This document shows, piece after piece, positions 5,217 to 5,997 of a stretch of DNA of 5,997 nt. The stretch's first letter is position 1, and every line of letters starts with the position of its first letter. Below the pieces are notes generated by a model that made no database searches, had not been told where the DNA came from, and worked only from the letters and a program-made list of their open reading frames with translations. The position numbers and the translations under genes were made by a program. The stretch comes from Chloroflexota bacterium. GTDB lineage: Bacteria > Chloroflexota > Dehalococcoidia > GIF9 > UBA5629. The DNA lies in NCBI GenBank assembly GCA_026389635.1, contig JAPLHM010000247.1, forward strand, positions 1 to 5,997, given 5' to 3'.

Positions 5217-5945
5217 TCAGCGGCAATCCGGGCAGGTATCGAAGAACCCCGGCGCCAGGTTCCACTTCTTCCTGATGTACTCAAGCTGAGCCTCGGGCGC
5301 CCACATTATTCCGCACTTCCCGCACTTCTTCAGCTTGAACTCCACCTTCCAGTTGTAGATATGGCGGACGCCGTTCTTTTCCTCGAGCTTGACCGCGCCG
5401 GTAGGACAAACGTAATAACATGAGCCGCAGCCGATGCACGCCTTTGCTCTCTCCAAGAAGGGCGGCTTGGGCTCCTTGGAGACGCCGCGGTTTACCAGGC
5501 TGATGGCGCTCACACCCACCACCTGCTCGCAGGCCCGCACGCACAGGCCGCAGACGATGCAGTTGTGCTTCTCCCAGTATTCCTCCCTGAAAGACGGCTT
5601 CTCCAGGCCATACTCGGCGGCCAGTTCCTTGATGACATTATTCTCGCTGCACCTTGTCAGCAGCAGGTCTAAGAGCATCTTGCGGTTTTTGATTATGCGC
5701 GGGGAATCGGTCTGGACGACCAGTCCCTCCTCCACGGGATAAAGGCACGAGGTGACTATACGGGTCCTGGCGCCGCGCGTCGCCTCGACGATGCACAGCC
5801 TGCAGGCCCCGTAAGGCTCAATGGCCTCGTGGTCGCACAGCGTGGGAATCCTGATGCCGTGGTCCCGGGCAACCTTGAGCACCATGCTGCCCTTCTCAGC
5901 GGTGTACTTGACGCCGTTTATGGTCAGGTTTACCAGTTCACTCAA
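5217..5945 (-). CDS. 2Fe-2S / 2x[4Fe-4S] electron-transfer subunit, HoxU / NuoG N-terminal type
   Basis: A 242-residue iron-sulfur protein, an electron wire in NADH-linked oxidoreductase, hydrogenase or electron-bifurcating complexes. Residues 5-80 form a plant-type ferredoxin domain with 2Fe-2S ligands Cys37, Cys48, Cys51 and Cys67. Two 4Fe-4S quartets follow: Cys129/132/135/139 and Cys170/173/176/180 (CIGCGSCYYVCP). NuoG and HoxU usually have a further His/Cys3 cluster between these. Here that stretch (about 95-115) keeps only a lone Cys99, so this cluster is missing. The C-terminus adds two CxxC pairs (Cys208/211 and Cys238/241), a likely zinc- or iron-binding knuckle. The start is TTG at 5945-5943, the only usable start upstream of the ferredoxin fold, since an in-frame stop lies two codons before it. 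It overlaps the upstream gene's stop by 8 nt, indicating translational coupling. The protein is probably cytoplasmic. Its catalytic partner lies outside the window. Confidence 0.85.
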   Translation of the reverse strand: MSELVNLTINGVKYTAEKGSMVLKVARDHGIRIPTLCDHEAIEPYGACRLCIVEATRGARTRIVTSCLYPVEEGLVVQTDSPRIIKNRKMLLDLLLTRCSENNVIKELAAEYGLEKPSFREEYWEKHNCIVCGLCVRACEQVVGVSAISLVNRGVSKEPKPPFLERAKACIGCGSCYYVCPTGAVKLEEKNGVRHIYNWKVEFKLKKCGKCGIMWAPEAQLEYIRKKWNLAPGFFDTCPDCR

Positions 5946-5997
5946 TGCTCACAGCTCCCATCTTGCAGATATCGTAGCAGGTGCGGCACTTGATGCA
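5938..5997 (-). CDS. C-terminal tail of an iron-sulfur protein, probably NuoF/HydB-type flavoprotein; cut by window edge
   Basis: Only the last 19 codons and the stop are visible. They read CIKCRTCYDIC-KMGAVSIE, a Cys-x2-Cys-x2-Cys-x3-Cys 4Fe-4S motif followed by a short tail. NuoF-like NADH-binding subunits of HydABC-type hydrogenases and related bifurcating complexes commonly end in a two-cluster ferredoxin domain with just such a final motif, and they are usually encoded beside the NuoG/HoxU-type subunit, as here. From the tail alone it could equally be another ferredoxin-tailed subunit. The stop TGA at 5938-5940 lies inside the next gene, giving an 8-nt overlap. Confidence 0.6.
   Translation of the reverse strand, partial: CIKCRTCYDICKMGAVSIE

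Noticed and set aside
5208..5217. Perfect palindrome ACCGGCCGGT at the end of the iron-sulfur subunit gene
   Set aside because: It has no loop and no following T-run, so it is not a terminator. A 10-bp GC-rich palindrome in this base composition may be chance.

Overview
The window looks like a chromosomal stretch from a strictly anaerobic or syntrophic-type bacterium of moderate GC. It carries an acyl-CoA carboxylase, an NADH-dehydrogenase/hydrogenase-type iron-sulfur subunit, a GPH sugar symporter, and a retropepsin-like protease with a small DUF5678 partner. This mix is reminiscent of Chloroflexota (Dehalococcoidia-like) or Desulfobacterota metagenome genomes. That placement is an impression from gene content, not a demonstrated assignment.

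Left part (1-642): the 5' end of a carboxyltransferase subunit of an acyl-CoA carboxylase (MCC-beta-like) runs leftward off the edge. It has a near-consensus sigma70 promoter (TTGACA-17-TATTAT) and a perfect inverted repeat lying over the predicted transcription start. A weaker promoter faces right.

Middle part (643-2262): a more AT-rich rightward block. It holds a DUF5678 protein and, 3 nt later, a single-domain retropepsin-like aspartic protease with an intact DTGAS active site. A SnoaL-like (ester cyclase/NTF2 fold) gene with a strong ribosome binding site follows. Butted against its stop codon is the C-terminal third of a periplasmic solute-binding protein with no N-terminal part, which looks like a gene remnant.

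Right-centre (2263-5033): a GPH-family (MelB-like) symporter on the + strand converges on a glycoside hydrolase family 1 homologue on the - strand, with a short shared terminator hairpin between them. The GH1 protein has an N-terminal membrane anchor. It keeps the nucleophile Glu and most sugar-binding residues, but the canonical NEP acid/base motif reads IDS. It is therefore either an altered glycosidase/transglycosidase or a non-hydrolytic descendant.

Right end (5047-5997): a tRNA-Pro(UGG) with encoded CCA, its own near-consensus promoter and a probable terminator. Then come two overlapping leftward genes for an electron-transfer complex: a 2Fe-2S/2x[4Fe-4S] subunit (HoxU/NuoG N-terminal type, TTG start) and, cut by the edge, the ferredoxin-like tail of what is probably a NuoF/HydB-type flavoprotein.

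The features most worth following up are the GH1 homologue with the replaced acid/base motif and the DUF5678-retropepsin pair. No CRISPR array, rRNA or intact insertion sequence was seen.
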